Made by a program: the position numbers and the translations under genes
The notes under the pieces: model-generated
What the model was told of the DNA's origin: nothing
Seen by the model: the letters and a program-made list of their open reading frames with translations, nothing else
The model's database searches: none
Shown: in pieces, positions 50,700 through 60,141 of the stretch
Position numbering within the stretch: the stretch's first letter is position 1
Layout of the letters: each line of letters starts with the position of its first letter
DNA from: Acidobacteriota bacterium
Lineage (GTDB): Bacteria > Acidobacteriota > Terriglobia > Acidiferrales > UBA7541
Assembly: GCA_003224085.1 (NCBI GenBank)
Contig: QHYK01000049.1
Location: 62,001 to 126,000 of the forward strand
DNA: 64,000 nt
Direction of reading: 5' to 3'

Positions 50700-51641
50700 A
50701 TGCAAATCTTTTCGGAACTGCGGTATCCATCGCGCTGGTACACAAAGATATTGATGGTTCTTTTAGCGCTGGCGTTTTTTGCGCTGCTGGCAATATCGGC
50801 CATCGCTGGGTTTTTGGTCTACCGCATCGTCAAACCGCAGCGCAGCAGCGGTGAAATCAGCTTGAGCAGCTTTCCGGGGCGTCCGGAAATCGTGGACTTT
50901 CAGGTGCCGGAGCTGGGCCATCGCCAAGGATGGTTTTTCCCGGGCTTGCGGCGTGCTCCCACCATTGTTCTGTGCCACGGTTATGCGTCCAGCCGGGGCG
51001 AATTGCTGACGCTGGTCTCTGCTTTACAAGACCACCAATACAACGTGTTCGTTTTTGACTTTGCCGCGCACGGCGCCAATGCGGGTGTAACCACGCTTGG
51101 TTACCGCGAAGCGGAGGAGTTGCGTAAAGCTGTCGATACGCTCGCAGCCCGGGACGACCTGGATCCCGCGCGTTTCGGCTTGTGGGGCTACAACCTGGGT
51201 GCTTATGCTGCATTGCGCGAGGCCGAGGGCGACAAGCGCATCCGCGCCCTGATTCTGGATTCCGTGTACGACGAACCCGAGCAGATGGTCAAGGTGGGAG
51301 TCGAGCGCAATGGCCTGGGCACTTTTCCGCTTATGGTTCGTTCCACGCAGATCAGTTTCGAATACCTCAACAACGGCCACCGGAACGATCCGCCGCTTTC
51401 CGGCCAGCTTCTTGCGCTCAACGGCGTTCCCAAACTGTTCATTCAGGCGCAGGATGATCCAGAACTGGGCGCGACCACGCGCCAGATGTTTCTGCAGGCG
51501 CCCGAGCCGCGCGAGCAGGCTATCCTCCCGCACGGGGATTTTGTAAGTTTGAGCGATCAGGAAAAGCGCGATTACGAGAATCGCGTTGTGTCATTTTTTC
51601 TGCTGCGTTTGCCCCCCACCGCCGCCAAGCCTCTCCAATGA
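50700..51641 (+). CDS. Membrane-anchored alpha/beta-hydrolase-fold protein lacking the Ser nucleophile
   Basis: The 313-residue protein has an N-terminal transmembrane anchor (LLALAFFALLAISAIAGFLV). The hydrolase fold follows: TIVLCHGYASSRGE (oxyanion HG), VFVFDFAAHGANAG and GLWGYNLGAYAAL. In the last motif the nucleophile of GxSxG is Asn165 (GYNLG). The Asp (FIQAQDDPEL) and His (LPHGDFV) positions remain. It may be non-catalytic or use a different mechanism. Its 3' end overlaps the convergent gene by 51 bases. Confidence 0.85.
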   Translation: MQIFSELRYPSRWYTKILMVLLALAFFALLAISAIAGFLVYRIVKPQRSSGEISLSSFPGRPEIVDFQVPELGHRQGWFFPGLRRAPTIVLCHGYASSRGELLTLVSALQDHQYNVFVFDFAAHGANAGVTTLGYREAEELRKAVDTLAARDDLDPARFGLWGYNLGAYAALREAEGDKRIRALILDSVYDEPEQMVKVGVERNGLGTFPLMVRSTQISFEYLNNGHRNDPPLSGQLLALNGVPKLFIQAQDDPELGATTRQMFLQAPEPREQAILPHGDFVSLSDQEKRDYENRVVSFFLLRLPPTAAKPLQ

Positions 51642-53303
51642 ACCCGGCGTGACGATGTGATAGAGAAACATGCCCGTGGCCTGCTCATTGAAGGGCACGG
51701 GTTCACACGCGAAAGGGACCGGGGTCAAATTCCTGCAGCCGCGCACGTCCGTCAGGACATATTCTTTGCCAATATTCTCCTGATTCCAGTCTTTAATCTC
51801 TTCCCGGAGATAAAAATTCAAGCTGTAATGCTGGCCTCTGCTCATCCAGCCGACGGCCAATTCGCTCAAGGGAATGTTTTGCAGTTGAAGTTGCTTGGCG
51901 ATGGTTTTGCCGGATGGATCTATCTTGAAAAACGACGGCGCAATACGATAGGCGAGCACGGTGGCAGCCAGGATCGGCAAGACACAGCCCGCAGCGCGTA
52001 AGGTGAGAAAGCGCTTTTGTCCGGTTGCCGTGCCAAACAAGGCCAGGAGGAGATTAGCCGTCCCCATAAGGGCCACGACGGCAAATACGCCGATTACAAG
52101 CCTTTCGTTCCCTCCAGAAAAGTTCGGTTTTCGGAGCTCGACAAACACGAGAGGAAGTACGAGCGAGAGCGCGAACAGCGACAACGCTATGCGGAGCAAC
52201 CACCGTGGGATCTTTGTCATAGCGGTCAGCGAATGGGCCAATACCAAAACAACTGCGGGAAGCGCAGGAAGGATGTAGCCGGGAAGTTTGGACTGGGAAA
52301 AAGAAAAGAAGAGCAGGCAGAAGGCGGCCCAACAGGTCAGAAACAACGTAGATTCTCTCACTCGATGCGTCCTTAAGAGCTGGATGGCACCGTGCACGGT
52401 GTTCCAGAGAAATAGGGCCGTCCATGGGAGGATGGCGATGAGTATGACCGGGACATAAAACCAAAAAGGTTGAATGTGCTGGAATTCGGGTGTGAAGTAG
52501 CGCTTGAAATTGTGCTCGATGAGGAACGCGCGGAGGAAGTCGGGGTTACGGCGGGCGCAACGAACATACCAAGGGAGAGCTGTTGCGCAGAAAGCAGCAA
52601 CGGCTAGGGGATGGAGGAGGCGAAGCGCGTCGTGCCAGTGTTTGGTGCCAAGCGCCCAAAGCAGCACGGCTCCGCCGCACAGTACAATCGCCGCAGGGCC
52701 TTTGGCAAGAACCGCCAGTCCAAGGAAGAAACCGAACAAAGTCAGCGCCAGCCATGGTGTGCGCGGAAGAATCGGCATGTCCTCGTTGCGTGTCAGGCCC
52801 AGGACTTCGGCGGCGCAGACCATGCCGATGGTGAGCATGGCGCTGAACGGCATGTCGGTTGCCGCGGCGTGTGAGAAGCCGATCATGCCCACGGTGGCGG
52901 GCAGCAAAAGCACAACCCATCGCGCGGCCTGCCCGCCCCAAAACCGCAAGCCGAGCCATCCCATAGCCAAGGTGGCCAGCAGGGCCGAGATTGCGCTGGG
53001 CAATCGCGCCGTGGCCTCCCGCACGCCAAACCACTTAAAGCAGAGCCCGGCGCCCCAATAATAGAGCGGAGGTTTCTCGAACCACGGCTTTCCATAGAGC
53101 CGCGGCGTGACCCAATCGCGCGTCTCCATCATGGCGCGCGCGATCCAGGCGTAGCGTGGTTCATCGGGGCCGATAAATCCCGGTACACCGAGATGGCTGA
53201 AGTAGCAGACGTACAGCGTGGCGCAAGTGAGCACGCTCCAAGCAATGAAGGCGCCCCTGGTTATGGGCGGATTCTCGAATCTGGGCCTGTGTGGTTTCGT
53301 CAC
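51591..53303 (-). CDS. ArnT-like family 39 glycosyltransferase
   Basis: The 570-residue membrane protein carries the GT39 start: VPGFIGPDEPRYAWIARAMMETRDWVTPRLYGKPWFEKPPLYYW, with the catalytic-type Asp-Glu in GPDEPRY. Multiple transmembrane helices follow. It resembles ArnT, which transfers a sugar from a polyprenyl carrier to lipid A. The GTG at 53303 begins the first helix region. It is divergent from the acyltransferase/lpxD genes and may modify the same lipid A. Confidence 0.88.
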   Translation of the reverse strand: MTKPHRPRFENPPITRGAFIAWSVLTCATLYVCYFSHLGVPGFIGPDEPRYAWIARAMMETRDWVTPRLYGKPWFEKPPLYYWGAGLCFKWFGVREATARLPSAISALLATLAMGWLGLRFWGGQAARWVVLLLPATVGMIGFSHAAATDMPFSAMLTIGMVCAAEVLGLTRNEDMPILPRTPWLALTLFGFFLGLAVLAKGPAAIVLCGGAVLLWALGTKHWHDALRLLHPLAVAAFCATALPWYVRCARRNPDFLRAFLIEHNFKRYFTPEFQHIQPFWFYVPVILIAILPWTALFLWNTVHGAIQLLRTHRVRESTLFLTCWAAFCLLFFSFSQSKLPGYILPALPAVVLVLAHSLTAMTKIPRWLLRIALSLFALSLVLPLVFVELRKPNFSGGNERLVIGVFAVVALMGTANLLLALFGTATGQKRFLTLRAAGCVLPILAATVLAYRIAPSFFKIDPSGKTIAKQLQLQNIPLSELAVGWMSRGQHYSLNFYLREEIKDWNQENIGKEYVLTDVRGCRNLTPVPFACEPVPFNEQATGMFLYHIVTPGSLERLGGGGGQTQQKK

Positions 53304-53398
53304 AAAGCGTTGAGTCTAACATTGAAAGACTTTCTTCCGCCGCGGGACCTCTTGCATACTGTGGCGCAATGGTTCACTTCTTCGGAATGGGCGCGGCG

Positions 53399-54319
53399 AT
53401 GAAAGAATGGCTCGAATACGCGGCAGTGTGGCTTATCGTAAAGTGGCTGGGTGTGTTACCGCGGCCAACCGCGCGAGGGTTTGCCGCTGCTCTCACGCAA
53501 TCGGTCTATGTGTTTCTTCCGCGATGGCAGAAGACAGCTCAAATCAACCTGAGCATTGCCTTTCCGGAGTGGAGTGACGCGCAACGCAAGTCCGTTCTCC
53601 GCGGGATGCTCCGCAACCTCGGCTGGATGGCGGCGGAATTCGCGCGCTTTCCCAAATATTCGAAGGAAAACGTTGGTGGAATCATCGTTCTGGACGGGCA
53701 TGAAAACTTTCTCGAAGGTCAGCGCCGTGGTAAAGGCGTGCTTTATCTGACCGGGCACATCGGCGCATGGGAACTCTCCTCTTTTGCCCATGCTCTCTAC
53801 GGCTTCCCGCTGCATTACATGGCGCGCCCCATCGAAAATCGCAGAATCGATGCGTTTGTGAATTCGAATCGCTGTCTATCAGGGAACAGGCCGATCTTCA
53901 AGAACGAATCGGCGCGCCTCACACTCAAAGTTATGAAAGAAGCGGGAACCATTGGGATCCTGGCGGACCACAATACAATGCCATCGGAAGCAGTTTTCGT
54001 AGATTTCTTTGGAAGGCTGGCCAGCACTACCACGGGGATTGCCCGCCTCGCGCTGCATACTGACGCTGCCGTGGTGCCGGGTTATGCGGTCTGGGATGAG
54101 CGTCTGGGCAAATATCGGTTGCGGTTCGAGCCTCCGGTAGAACTCATTCGAACTGGGGATGCGGAACGCGATATCCTCGAAAACACGCAGAAATTTACTA
54201 AAATCCTGGAAGATATCATTCGAAAATACCCGGACCAATGGATTTGGGTGCATGGGCGGTGGAACACGCGGCCGAGCGGCGAGCCGCCCGTTTACGATTT
54301 TTCGCGAGGCGGAGCATGA
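53399..54319 (+). CDS. LpxL-like lysophospholipid/lipid A acyltransferase
   Basis: The 306-residue protein matches the LpxL/HtrB family: [10 protein letters not shown] carries the catalytic HxxxxE (H-IGAW-E), and [10 protein letters not shown] and [22 protein letters not shown] fit the family. The C-terminus ends HGRWNTRP, close to the conserved HxRW. It should acylate lipid A or a precursor. In-frame ATGs at 53369 and 53387 are alternative starts. It overlaps lpxD (ATGA). Confidence 0.85.
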   Translation: MKEWLEYAAVWLIVKWLGVLPRPTARGFAAALTQSVYVFLPRWQKTAQINLSIAFPEWSDAQRKSVLRGMLRNLGWMAAEFARFPKYSKENVGGIIVLDGHENFLEGQRRGKGVLYLTGHIGAWELSSFAHALYGFPLHYMARPIENRRIDAFVNSNRCLSGNRPIFKNESARLTLKVMKEAGTIGILADHNTMPSEAVFVDFFGRLASTTTGIARLALHTDAAVVPGYAVWDERLGKYRLRFEPPVELIRTGDAERDILENTQKFTKILEDIIRKYPDQWIWVHGRWNTRPSGEPPVYDFSRGGA

Positions 54320-55335
54320 AACGAACAGCAAAAGAATTGGCGGAAGCAATTCACGCAACACTCGAAGGCGACGGCAATCTGGAAATCATCGGAGTGGCCG
54401 CTCCGGAGCGCGCCGCCTCACGCGAGTTGATTTACGTGGATTCCGCGAAGTACGCCGGGAGAGCAGCTGCTTCTGCCGCGCTTTGCGTGATTGCCACCGA
54501 GGGCGTGCGCTTCCCGGCCAAGACGGTCCTGCGGAGCGCGCACCCCAAGCTGGCGTTTGCCAAAGCTGCCGCCCTGCTCCTGGATCGCGCCCCGATTGCT
54601 TCGGGGATTCATCCGACTGCAGTTGTGGCACCTCTGGCAAGGGTTTCAACGGGCGCCAGCATCGGGGCCTACGCCGTGATTGGTGAAGATGCGCACATTG
54701 GTGAAAACACGCAGATTGGCGGGCATTGCGTCATCAGCGCGGGCTGTTGGATTGGCGAAAATTGCCGCATTCACCCGCGCGTGACGCTGTATCACCATGT
54801 GCGTATTGGCCATCGCGTGGAAATTCATTCCGGTGCGGTAATTGGGGCAGACGGATTTGGCTACGCTTTCGGGGAAGGGAAGCATTGGAAATTCCCACAG
54901 GCTGGGATTGTGGAGATTGGCGACGACGTCGAAATTGGCGCGAACACCACGATTGACCGCGGCTCGCTCGACGACACGCGAATTGCCGAAGGAGTTAAGC
55001 TCGACAACCTGGTGCACGTCGGCCACAACTGCCAGGTCGGTGCACACACCGTCGTGGCGGCCCAAGTGGGATTTTCTGGCTCGTGCATTGTCGGCAAGAA
55101 TGTGGTCATCGGCGGACAGGCCGGATTTGGCGAGCGCTGTGAACTGGGAGACGGCGCGGTGATTGGGGGACAATCGGGAGTGCTCGGCGGGAAGATCATT
55201 CGCGCCGGACAAACCGTCTGGGGAACGCCGGCTCGTGCGCTCGAAAAGTTCAAAGAGCAGTACGCTTTCTACGGCCGCCTCCCCGAGCTGGCAGCGCGCA
55301 TCAAAGACCTTGAGGCCAAACTTGGCGCCAAATGA
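54316..55335 (+). CDS. lpxD: UDP-3-O-acylglucosamine N-acyltransferase (LpxD)
   Basis: LpxD adds the second acyl chain in lipid A synthesis. The 339-residue protein has the N-terminal uridine-binding domain, then the left-handed beta-helix ([20 protein letters not shown], hexapeptide repeats). HVGHNCQVG includes the catalytic His, and GGQAGFG follows. The ATG overlaps the acyltransferase stop, with AGGCGGAG upstream. Other lpx genes are not in the window. Confidence 0.94.
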   Translation: MKRTAKELAEAIHATLEGDGNLEIIGVAAPERAASRELIYVDSAKYAGRAAASAALCVIATEGVRFPAKTVLRSAHPKLAFAKAAALLLDRAPIASGIHPTAVVAPLARVSTGASIGAYAVIGEDAHIGENTQIGGHCVISAGCWIGENCRIHPRVTLYHHVRIGHRVEIHSGAVIGADGFGYAFGEGKHWKFPQAGIVEIGDDVEIGANTTIDRGSLDDTRIAEGVKLDNLVHVGHNCQVGAHTVVAAQVGFSGSCIVGKNVVIGGQAGFGERCELGDGAVIGGQSGVLGGKIIRAGQTVWGTPARALEKFKEQYAFYGRLPELAARIKDLEAKLGAK

Positions 55336-56011
55336 AAAAGACGGCTCGCCACGCTGGCGCGTAATTGTCATTGGCGGCCACACGCGCAGCATCGGAAAGA
55401 CCCAGCTCGTGTGCGACGTCATTGCTGCGTTTCCCGAGGCCAACTGGATTGCTGGGAAAATCACGCAATATGGCCACGGTGTCTGCGCGCAAAACGGCGA
55501 GAATTGCCCCTGCGCGCCCACGGAGCATGCCTGCGCGCTGGACTGGGAAAGGCAGTCGGACAGCGGTACCGACAGCGCGCGCTTTCTCGGTGCCGGCGCA
55601 CGCCGCTCGTTTTGGCTTCGCACCAAACAGGGATACCTGGCCGAAGGGCTTCCTTTGTTGAGAGCTGCGGTCAAGGAAGCGCAAACGGCATCGTACGGTG
55701 AGCTGCCGACGCTTATTTTGGAGAGCAATTCCTTGCTGCAATTTTTGAAGCCTAGCCTGTATTTCGCTGTGCTCGATCCGGCGAAGGAAGATTTCAAGGA
55801 TTCTGCTCGAGTGGCGCTGGATCGCGCGGATGCGCTGGTACTTCGCGGCTCTCAGGGCAGGTTTTCGGCTGCTCCGGCATGGACGCGGCTGCCCTCGCAA
55901 CTGCTGCGCGAAAAGCCTTCCGTCACCCAGCAAGAGGGCGAGCCGCTTCCGCAACCTTTGCACGTCCTGGTTCAGCGCGTGCTGGAGTCGCCCGGGACCG
56001 TCTCATTTTGA
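55322..56011 (+). CDS. MobB-like P-loop NTPase with Cys cluster (uncharacterised)
   Basis: The 229-residue frame starts within the lpxD end. Near residue 18 it has [12 protein letters not shown], a Walker A-like loop with one extra residue between the Gly and GKT. It then has [18 protein letters not shown] and a further Cys (CALDW), a possible metal site, and [21 protein letters not shown], a pattern seen in MobB-type proteins (molybdopterin guanine dinucleotide synthesis). No ATG fits; TTG at 55322 (or 55310) is assumed. Function is unknown, and membership in the MobB group is inferred. Confidence 0.65.
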   Translation: MAPNEKDGSPRWRVIVIGGHTRSIGKTQLVCDVIAAFPEANWIAGKITQYGHGVCAQNGENCPCAPTEHACALDWERQSDSGTDSARFLGAGARRSFWLRTKQGYLAEGLPLLRAAVKEAQTASYGELPTLILESNSLLQFLKPSLYFAVLDPAKEDFKDSARVALDRADALVLRGSQGRFSAAPAWTRLPSQLLREKPSVTQQEGEPLPQPLHVLVQRVLESPGTVSF

Positions 56012-56044
56012 CAACTCAGCGTTTACCCGACTGCATCTTAAGCG

Positions 56045-56073
56045 TTGACCCCCAGCGTCGTGGCGGCGATAAT
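56045..56073 (+). promoter_or_regulatory. Candidate promoter of the hopanoid operon
   Basis: TTGACC (56045-56050) and GATAAT (56068-56073) with a 17-base spacer lie about 170 bases upstream of shc, just after the preceding gene ends. It is the best sigma-70-type match in this gap. Confidence 0.55.
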
Positions 56074-56241
56074 CAGGAGTACCAACGTTACTGGAACTCT
56101 TATCGCTTCTTAGCTTTGGCCGGTGCAAGTGACAGGGATCAAGGCCGTTAGATCAGTTATGTAGTTGGGTGAAGTTGACGCGCGGCGGGTTCGACCGGCC
56201 TAGTTATGCCCGTCAATCTTACATGCTCTGGGGGAGCATTT

Positions 56242-58257
56242 ATGGCCTCATTTGCCCGCATCGGAGAGGAACCGGCGGTCGCGCCAGCGCAGGCGCCGTT
56301 GCAAGAGCAAGACTGGGCCGAGCGCATCGAAAAAGCCATTGAGCGAGGCGCCAATCATCTTCTTTCTCTTCAAGCCGAGCAGGGCTACTGGCAGGGCGAA
56401 CTCGAAGCCGATTCCACTCTGGAATCCGATTACATTTACTACCTGCACGTTCTGGGCAAGGCCGATCCCGAGCGCATTGCCAAGCTCGCAAATTATGTCC
56501 GCCAGCGCCAACTGCCCGACGGCGGCTGGAGCATTTATCCCGGCGGACCTTCGGAGCTGAATGCCACTTGCAAAGCATACTTCGCGTTGAAACTCGCGGG
56601 AGAGTCGCCTTACGCGCCGAACTTGGTGCGCGCGCGCGAAATGGTGCATCGCCTTGGCGGTCTTGAGCATTCCAATTCTTATGTTCGCTTTTACCTGGCG
56701 CTCGTGGGCGCGGTGAGTTGGGACCTCGTTCCGTCGATTCCTCCGGAATTAATGCTGATTCCCCACTGGTTCATCTTCAACATTTACGAGATGTCTTCGT
56801 GGACTCGCGGCATTGTGATCCCCATGGCAATTCTGTCGGTGTTGCGCCCCAACTGGAAGTTGCCGGAGCGCGCTCACGTTGACGAACTGTTCAAGGATCC
56901 TGAGCACAAGACAGCTGCTCTGGATTGGAGCGACCAACTCCTTTCCTGGAAAAACGTCTTCCTGGCCGTGGACCGCGGATTCAAACTGTACGAAAAGTTT
57001 CCCTGGAAGCCATTCCGTAGTCGAGCGATTCGCGAAGCCAAATCCTGGATGCTGAATCATCTTGAACGCACGGAAGGGCTCGCCGCCATCTACCCTGCGA
57101 TAATGAACTCGATTTTCGCCCTGATGGCGCTTGGCCACGGCCCGGAAGATCCTCTCACTTACCGCGAGATCAAAGAATTCTCGCGCTTTGAAATTGAAGA
57201 GCGCGACACGATTCGTATGCAGCCGTGCGTTTCACCTGTTTGGGATACCTGCATCGCCATGGTCGCCCTGGAAGAAGCGGGGCTTCCGCCGGACCATCCG
57301 GCTCTGGTCAAGGCCGCGGAGTGGCTCCTCTCGAAACAAGTGCTCGGCCCTGGTGACTGGCAGGTCAAGGACAAAGACGCCGAGCCCGGCGGCTGGGCCT
57401 TTGAATTTCGCAACGATTTTTATCCTGATGTCGACGACACCGCCTTTGTTCTGATGGCTCTCCAGCGCGTAAAGTATCCCGAGCCTGCGCGCATGGAAGC
57501 CGCGATGTGCCGCGGCATTCAATGGCTCCTCAGCATGCAGAATCGGGACGGTGGCTGGGGTGCGTTCGACCGCGACAATGACAGAAAATTCCTCTGCAAC
57601 ATTCCCTTTGCCGATCACAACGCTATGATTGACCCTTCGACAGCCGACGTCACCGCTCGTGTCGTTGAGTGCCTCGGCCGCTATGGCTGGCCTGCCGACC
57701 ACCCCGTCATTCAGCGCGCGGTGAGGTTTCTGCTGCAAGATCAATGCAAAGACGGTTCGTGGTTCGGCCGCTGGGGCGTCAACTACATTTACGGAACGAG
57801 CGGGGTCCTGCGCGCTCTGGAAACCGTTTCGCTCGCCACGCGAGAATTCTGCCAGCGCGCGGTCAACTGGCTCCGCAGCGTCCAGAAAGTGGACGGCAGC
57901 TTTGGCGAATCGCTTCTCAGCTACGATTTGCCTGCCGCCAAGGGGCAGGGCCCCAGCACCGCCTCGCAAACCGCGTGGGGACTCATCGGCCTGCTCGCGA
58001 GCGCGGGAGTGGAAGACTCTGCGGTCAAGAAAGCAGTGGCTTACCTGGTTCATCGCCAGGAAGCGGATGGTTCCTGGAGCGAGCCGGAATTTACCGGCAC
58101 CGGTTTCCCCGGCGTCTTTTACCTGAAGTACCATCTTTACCGGAATTCGTTTCCGGTTTACGCTCTCGCACGCTACTCCAATCAATCGCGCAAAGTGGAA
58201 GACTACGCGGCCGTGAAGTTCAAACCCAGCGAGTTCCGGCAGCGCAGCGGGATCTAA
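56242..58257 (+). CDS. shc: Squalene-hopene cyclase
   Basis: Shc turns squalene into hopene, the core of hopanoid lipids, at the membrane. The 671-residue protein has the protonating DXDD motif (DVDDTAF, about residues 396-402). QW repeats are present (for example QAEQGYWQGELEADSTLESDY, QNRDGGWGAFDRD, QEADGSWSEPEFTGTGFPGVFYLKYHLYR). The ATG at 56242 has GGGGGAG upstream; a start at 56206 is less likely. It heads the hopanoid operon, followed 5 bases later by the HpnH-like gene. Confidence 0.97.
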   Translation: MASFARIGEEPAVAPAQAPLQEQDWAERIEKAIERGANHLLSLQAEQGYWQGELEADSTLESDYIYYLHVLGKADPERIAKLANYVRQRQLPDGGWSIYPGGPSELNATCKAYFALKLAGESPYAPNLVRAREMVHRLGGLEHSNSYVRFYLALVGAVSWDLVPSIPPELMLIPHWFIFNIYEMSSWTRGIVIPMAILSVLRPNWKLPERAHVDELFKDPEHKTAALDWSDQLLSWKNVFLAVDRGFKLYEKFPWKPFRSRAIREAKSWMLNHLERTEGLAAIYPAIMNSIFALMALGHGPEDPLTYREIKEFSRFEIEERDTIRMQPCVSPVWDTCIAMVALEEAGLPPDHPALVKAAEWLLSKQVLGPGDWQVKDKDAEPGGWAFEFRNDFYPDVDDTAFVLMALQRVKYPEPARMEAAMCRGIQWLLSMQNRDGGWGAFDRDNDRKFLCNIPFADHNAMIDPSTADVTARVVECLGRYGWPADHPVIQRAVRFLLQDQCKDGSWFGRWGVNYIYGTSGVLRALETVSLATREFCQRAVNWLRSVQKVDGSFGESLLSYDLPAAKGQGPSTASQTAWGLIGLLASAGVEDSAVKKAVAYLVHRQEADGSWSEPEFTGTGFPGVFYLKYHLYRNSFPVYALARYSNQSRKVEDYAAVKFKPSEFRQRSGI

Positions 58258-58262
58258 AATAC

Positions 58263-58994
58263 ATGATGCGCTTGCCAGCGCGACTTACGGCAAAACTGGT
58301 GAAGGTCCGAGTCTCGCGGATTTTCGGTTCTGCGCCGGAGAGTCCTCTCGTTTATGGCGTGGATCCTGCGGAAGTTCTCCATCCCGGTTCTAACGCGCCG
58401 GTTTCCCGCGAAAAAATGCGGGAGCTTGTCGCGAACCCGGCCCCGGTAATCTGGATTGGCGACAGCGAACCGCTGCTCCACGCGGGTGTTGGCCACTTTG
58501 TGCGCGCGATTGTGCAGAGCCGGCACTGTGTTTTCCTTGAGACCGACGGGACCCTCCTGCGGCGCCGCGTTCACGAATTTCAGCCGCTCGCTGAATTGTT
58601 TTTGACCGTTCGCCTCAACGCACTCGAAAGCCCTGAGCATGCCCCTGCTATCGAGGGACTGCGCGCGGCGCGGATGTCTGGCTTTTTCACGGTGATCCAC
58701 TCGATTGTTCGCGAAGATTCTGACCCTGCGCCCCTCCGAGCTCTCCGCACATTTGTTTTCGAGAAGGACATAGACGGTTGGTTGATTACCGCGGAATCCT
58801 CGGCCGAAGCCGCCACCCGCAAAACCATTGAAGCTCGTGGCTTGATCCCAAGCACTTTCTGGCGTCAATTCTCGAAGCACGTCGAAGAGGCGCTCCTATC
58901 ACAAACCCAGGGTCGGGAATCGCGCGTTACTTCTGCTCCGCTCGCGGAGAGTTCGCCCGCAGAGGTGCACGAAGAAGGCGTGGAGATCGCATGA
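58263..58994 (+). CDS. HpnH-like protein lacking the radical SAM cysteines
   Basis: HpnH is the radical SAM enzyme that joins adenosine to hopene. The 243-residue protein here keeps much of the pattern after the iron-sulfur region: APVIWIGDSEPLLHAGVGHF (from about residue 60; GxxEPL as in GGEPL), CVFLETDGTLLRRRVHEFQP and FLTVRLNALESPEHAPAIEG. The segment that should hold CxxxCxxC is reduced to YGVDPAEVLHPGSNAPVSRE. The protein has one Cys only (Cys89). It cannot bind a 4Fe-4S cluster as radical SAM proteins do. It may be a non-catalytic partner or a reused fold. It overlaps hpnA (ATGA) and follows shc by 5 bases. Confidence 0.75.
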   Translation: MMRLPARLTAKLVKVRVSRIFGSAPESPLVYGVDPAEVLHPGSNAPVSREKMRELVANPAPVIWIGDSEPLLHAGVGHFVRAIVQSRHCVFLETDGTLLRRRVHEFQPLAELFLTVRLNALESPEHAPAIEGLRAARMSGFFTVIHSIVREDSDPAPLRALRTFVFEKDIDGWLITAESSAEAATRKTIEARGLIPSTFWRQFSKHVEEALLSQTQGRESRVTSAPLAESSPAEVHEEGVEIA

Positions 58995-60019
58995 CTACGC
59001 TGGTCACGGGCGCTTCGGGCTTCCTGGGGAGCCACGTAGCGCGACAGCTCGTGGCGCGCGGCGAAGACGTGCGCGTGATCATGCGCCCTTCGAGCACCAA
59101 TCGCGCCGTCGCGGATCTGTCCCTTGAGTATGTCACCGGCGATTTGCGCGACGCAGCTTCGGTCGCGCGCGCCATGCAGGGAGCCAAGCGCGTCTTCCAT
59201 GTCGCCGCTGACTACCGCTTGTGGGCCAGGTGCAAACAGGACATTTACGATTCCAACGTAGGTGGCACGAAAAATCTTCTGGACGCTGCCATGCGCGCCG
59301 GGGTCGAGCAGTTCATCTACACCAGCACCGTCGCCACAATCGCCGTGGACCGTCCGCAGCATCCCAACGAATTCACTGACGCCCGCCTGGAAGAAATGGT
59401 CGGCCACTACAAGCGCTCCAAGTGGATGGCCGAGCAGGAGGCGCTCAAAGCCGCGAAGGCCGGCTTGCCCGTTATTGTCGTGATGCCTACCACGCCTGTC
59501 GGCCCTTGGGATTGGAAGCCCACGCCGACTGGCAAAATCATCCTGGATTTTCTCAACGGCAAAATGCCGGGCTACGTGGAAACCGGTTTGAACTTCGTCG
59601 CCGTCGAAGAGTGCGCCGCCGGCCACTTACTGGCGGCCGAAAAAGGCAAAGTCGGCGAGCGTTATCTCCTTGGCGGCGAAAATCTGACGCTGAAACAGTT
59701 GCTTGAGACACTTTCTCGAATCGCTGGCCTGCCCGCGCCCAGGATGAAAATACCTCATGGCCTCGCATTAGGTGTAGCCTATGCCAATACTGTTTTTTCC
59801 CGACTTCTCGGCCGCGAGCCCGGAATCCCCATCGAAGGCGTGAAGATTGCCCGGCACTTGATGTTTGTGGATTGCTCGCGCGCGAAGCGCGAGTTAGGTT
59901 TCAAGGCAGGTCCGGTCGCGGCCGGGCTCGAGCGCGCCGTGCGCTGGTACGAAAGGAATGGCTACGTTTTGCCGCATCGCGCCAAGCGGATGGCCCGTGC
60001 GCGCGCCCGCGCCGCCTAG
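58991..60019 (+). CDS. hpnA: Hopanoid-associated sugar epimerase (HpnA)
   Basis: The 342-residue protein is a short-chain NAD-dependent epimerase: MTTLVTGASGFLGSHVARQL (Rossmann), then VFHVAADYRLWAR, YTSTVATIAV and the catalytic YKRSK (YxxxK). HpnA is the hopanoid-linked member, whose exact substrate is unsettled. It ends in a run of Ala/Arg (RMARARARAA). The ATG overlaps the stop of the HpnH-like gene; the next gene lies 122 bases on. Confidence 0.92.
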   Translation: MTTLVTGASGFLGSHVARQLVARGEDVRVIMRPSSTNRAVADLSLEYVTGDLRDAASVARAMQGAKRVFHVAADYRLWARCKQDIYDSNVGGTKNLLDAAMRAGVEQFIYTSTVATIAVDRPQHPNEFTDARLEEMVGHYKRSKWMAEQEALKAAKAGLPVIVVMPTTPVGPWDWKPTPTGKIILDFLNGKMPGYVETGLNFVAVEECAAGHLLAAEKGKVGERYLLGGENLTLKQLLETLSRIAGLPAPRMKIPHGLALGVAYANTVFSRLLGREPGIPIEGVKIARHLMFVDCSRAKRELGFKAGPVAAGLERAVRWYERNGYVLPHRAKRMARARARAA

Positions 60020-60103
60020 GGTTCGGCCCGGGCCGTGCCCAAGCACCATCAGCGCGGAATTTATTACTTCTGTCGGCCATGGGTGGTCTGGGTTTGTAGT
60101 GGC

Positions 60104-60118
60104 CGGTCTTTAAGACCG
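60104..60118 (+). terminator. Short hairpin between hpnA and hpnG
   Basis: CGGTCT and AGACCG enclose a three-base loop, followed by TTGATTTTCTC. The stem is short and the U-tract loose; it could be a weak terminator or attenuator, or a copy of an intergenic repeat. Confidence 0.3.
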
Positions 60119-60141
60119 TTGATTTTCTCTTGCGGAGCCCG

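Noticed and set aside
57232-58185. A long antisense open frame over shc
   Set aside because: shc is certain; the antisense product has no conserved pattern.
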